Source of the DNA: Gymnorhina tibicen | Taxonomy: Eukaryota; Chordata; Aves; Passeriformes; Artamidae | Length of the DNA stretch: 64,000 nucleotides | Direction: 5' to 3' | Assembly (NCBI GenBank): GCA_013399875.1 | Contig: VXAZ01008167.1 | Location: 2,260,534-2,324,533 of the forward strand | Shown here: in pieces, positions 62,226-64,000 of the stretch | How positions within the stretch are numbered: position 1 is the first letter of the stretch | How the letters are laid out: each line of letters begins with the position of its first letter | Position numbers and translations under genes: made by a program | Notes under the pieces: model-generated | The model's database searches: none | Seen by the model: the letters and a program-made list of their open reading frames with translations, nothing else | What the model was told of the DNA's origin: nothing

Positions 62226-62514
62226 TGAATTATACATGAGAAAACCACTTATAAAGAGTGCCAAGAGGTTGTCTAGCTTCCATAGCCACTCTATTTTTAA
62301 ATATTAATGCGTTCAGAAAAGTAGACCGCATGATTTGCGTGGCTGGCAAAAAGAGACAAGGTGGTTTCATGTCAAGGTAAACAACTAAGCTGGTTAAAAG
62401 GAAACACCATAGTTCCTAATTACCCCAATTATATTTCTTTCACCTCATGCATCACAAGTCAAGTCTGAAATAGAGAGATGACTCATACCCAACCCAAGCA
62501 CTGTTTGTACTCAC

Positions 62515-62594
62515 GGGGTTTCCAGCATGACCCTGCACACACTCGCCATGGTGCTTAAGCAATCTGTTGTATTCTCTATCGGTAAATTTTTATT
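62515..62594 (-). CDS. CYRIB: CYRIB coding exon encoding residues 212-238 (start of codon 238)
   Basis: The exon is 80 bases, 26 codons plus two bases of a split proline codon. It encodes [20 protein letters not shown] then RVMLETP. The acceptor is TTTTGCAG and the donor [13 protein letters not shown] fits CYRIB; CYRIA usually has a threonine and a lysine at the two variable places. The exon was recognised directly from the translated minus strand because it is too short to stand out as a long open frame. Confidence 0.97.
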
Positions 62595-63716
62595 CTGCAA
62601 AAGAAGATTAACAGTTTCCAGTTCAATTACTATGCGGTATTACACTACAAAACCTAAGTCAAATCAGTTATCTGCCAGCATGGCAATGTGGAGCAATTAA
62701 AAACATCAACACAGCTATGGTAAGTTAGGTAGTCTTGCATTTTTTTTTTTAAATGTTACCATATAGATTAGCAATTTCCAGAGGAAAGGCTACCACATAG
62801 ATTTTGCCTGCTTGTTTGTAGTCAAAAAACTACACCGTTAACATGACTGTCTTTTGGAAAGTTTTGAAGGAATCATCAAACCTACTCCTAAAAAGACAAA
62901 AATTTCTATAGCCAAATATATTCATCTGCTGTAATAGTAAAACTTAAAATTGTTGCAGATAAACATCACAAAGAAATATAAAATACGAGGACAATTTTCT
63001 GAAGGCATTTCAGGCATAAAGCAGAATTCAGGGAAAAAAACCATTAAAAGATAAATGTAATTTTGTATTAATTATGTAATGTACAATTATTTTTTACTAA
63101 GAAATAGCATGCATTTTTTGCATGTAAGCCAAACATCATCACAGTCACCAGAAGGCAAACACAATACTTGTAGTAACTGGATTTTACCACCAATACTTAT
63201 TTAGGTAGTCAAGGATAAATAGGGATGTCTCAAAATGTTGAAATACTTTTTCAGTTCACGTTCTTCCTCCCTTTTGCAATAATGTAGTATACTTGACTTT
63301 ACACAGTGTAACAAGAGAGTCTTGGGAAGGAGAAAAGGAAGCTACATTTCAATTCCATTCCCTCTTTCAAGCACAGAGAATCAAGCTGTTTCTCTTTCAA
63401 TTTTCTGAAATTTCTGCTCTAAATCACCACCACAGTGCAAGCAAAATACTTACCTGTTCCACCTCCCTCTTTGTGGAAAGCCATCACTACTGATGTGACA
63501 CTATCCATTAACTTTGGAAATGCACACACCAAGTGCCTGGCTGGAATCTCTAACCCTACAGCATCTGGGAAAGACACGTTACATTTCTTGATGCTTCAAA
63601 CCCCAAGTTTTATTTCTAGATGCCAGATTAGGCCTGGTGGAAGTTATGTTCCCCATTATGTCTGGCCCTGCAGTGCTCTGAAGCACATTATCCAAGCCAT
63701 AAATTTATACTCTTAC

Positions 63717-63833
63717 CTCTGACACAAACTTCGTTGTGGCATCACTTAAGGTTTTCAACATTGGCGTCGCTTCAGCGTAAAATAAAGACATTCTGTTTGC
63801 CAACTCATTATTTACTTCATTTTCTCCCTCTGC
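63717..63833 (-). CDS. CYRIB: CYRIB coding exon encoding residues 173-211
   Basis: This 117-base exon has exactly 39 codons and is phase 0 at both ends. It begins [10 protein letters not shown], includes the segment [19 protein letters not shown], and ends FVSE. AEGENE and DATTKFVSE are diagnostic for CYRIB over CYRIA. The acceptor is a T-rich tract followed by AG (TTTTTTAG just right of 63833) and the donor reads GAG|GTAAGA at 63716. The intron to the preceding exon is only 94 bases (63834-63927), near the lower size limit for vertebrate introns. Confidence 0.97.
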
Positions 63834-63927
63834 CTAAAAAACAGAAGAAAGGGTTTAGCTGTTCTGTACGTGGAGAAGAGAGGTGGTAGCATAAGGTTAC
63901 ATTTCATCTCATCCAAGGGTTACCTAC

Positions 63928-64000
63928 TGGGACATTGTTAATCCTCATGCGGCTCAGAGTTCTTCTATAGTAGCTGAAGTCATTCTGTATAGCAGGATTT
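63928..64000 (-). CDS. CYRIB: CYRIB coding exon encoding residues 149-172 (partial at window edge)
   Basis: This exon encodes the segment [19 protein letters not shown] followed by INNVP, which is essentially identical to vertebrate CYRIB. The consecutive AGA AGA codons at 63961-63966 are Arg160 and Arg161 in mammalian numbering, the pair reported to be essential for binding active Rac1. The first base of the exon in the window completes the codon for residue 148. The exon ends in phase 0 after CCA, and the donor reads GTAGGT (63922-63927 on the plus strand). The exon continues beyond position 64000, so its acceptor is not visible. Confidence 0.96.

Larger units (their letters stand above)
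56505..64000 (-). other. CYRIB: CYRIB (FAM49B) gene, 3' half: six coding exons, five introns, 3' UTR
   Basis: The gene spans the right end on the minus strand and continues past 64000. Coding exons, in transcript order, are 63928-64000 (partial), 63717-63833, 62515-62594, 61244-61370, 59830-59900 and 57328-57391. They splice to an uninterrupted 176-codon frame that matches residues 149-324 of vertebrate CYRIB. The product is a cytosolic, membrane-recruited protein that binds active Rac1 and limits Rac1-driven Scar/WAVE-Arp2/3 actin branching at the leading edge (family knowledge). Residues such as [11 protein letters not shown] and DATTKFVSE fit CYRIB rather than CYRIA, where the matching segments differ. 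Introns range from 93 to about 2,440 bases. The N-terminal myristoylation site and promoter are outside the window. Vertebrate synteny suggests ASAP1 lies further to the right and PVT1/MYC to the left; neither is visible here. Confidence 0.97.

Noticed and set aside
1..64000. CRISPR array, prophage, operon or other prokaryotic system
   Set aside because: No regularly spaced direct repeats, no dense coding, and spliced vertebrate exons are present.

Overview
The window looks like bird nuclear DNA. It is AT-rich, it has no dense coding, and nearly every interspersed repeat I can recognise is a CR1 retrotransposon of the avian type, several ending in the (ATTCTATG)n-like 3' tail. One avian-type retroviral LTR is also present. 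I infer a neoavian, perhaps passerine, genome, but the species cannot be fixed from sequence alone.

Only one protein gene can be supported. The right end (about 56.5-64.0 kb, minus strand) carries the last six coding exons and the 3' UTR of CYRIB (FAM49B), the Rac1-binding negative regulator of the Scar/WAVE complex. The exons join in frame with consensus splice sites and encode the C-terminal 176 residues of the roughly 324-residue protein, including the Rac1-contacting Arg-Arg pair, and end at a TAA stop. The paralogue CYRIA is excluded by diagnostic residues. The 5' part of the gene lies beyond position 64000.

The first 56 kb is intergenic. No exon of a known gene was recognised there, and the many 60-190 codon open frames look like chance or repeat-derived frames. 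From known vertebrate synteny this should be the CYRIB-proximal part of the MYC/PVT1-CYRIB-ASAP1 gene desert (human 8q24). The interval holds an old CR1 remnant (7.8-8.9 kb), a minus-strand solo-type LTR (11.7-12.26 kb), a 3' CR1 end (20.8 kb), a 2-kb CR1 with a decayed reverse-transcriptase frame (23.4-25.5 kb), and further CR1 pieces at 26.6, 29.3, 42.8, 47.3 and 55.2 kb. Another CR1 sits inside a CYRIB intron at 60.1 kb.

Several compact stretches (30.75, 40.9, 43.7, 44.8, 49.85 and 62.1 kb) lack repeats, are rich in intact-looking sequence motifs, and look like conserved noncoding or enhancer candidates. That call is inference and needs alignment. I did not find a novel multi-gene system, CRISPR array, rRNA or tRNA gene. 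The points most worth following up are the putative regulatory blocks, the LTR with a hairpin on its poly(A) signal, and a few strong inverted repeats.
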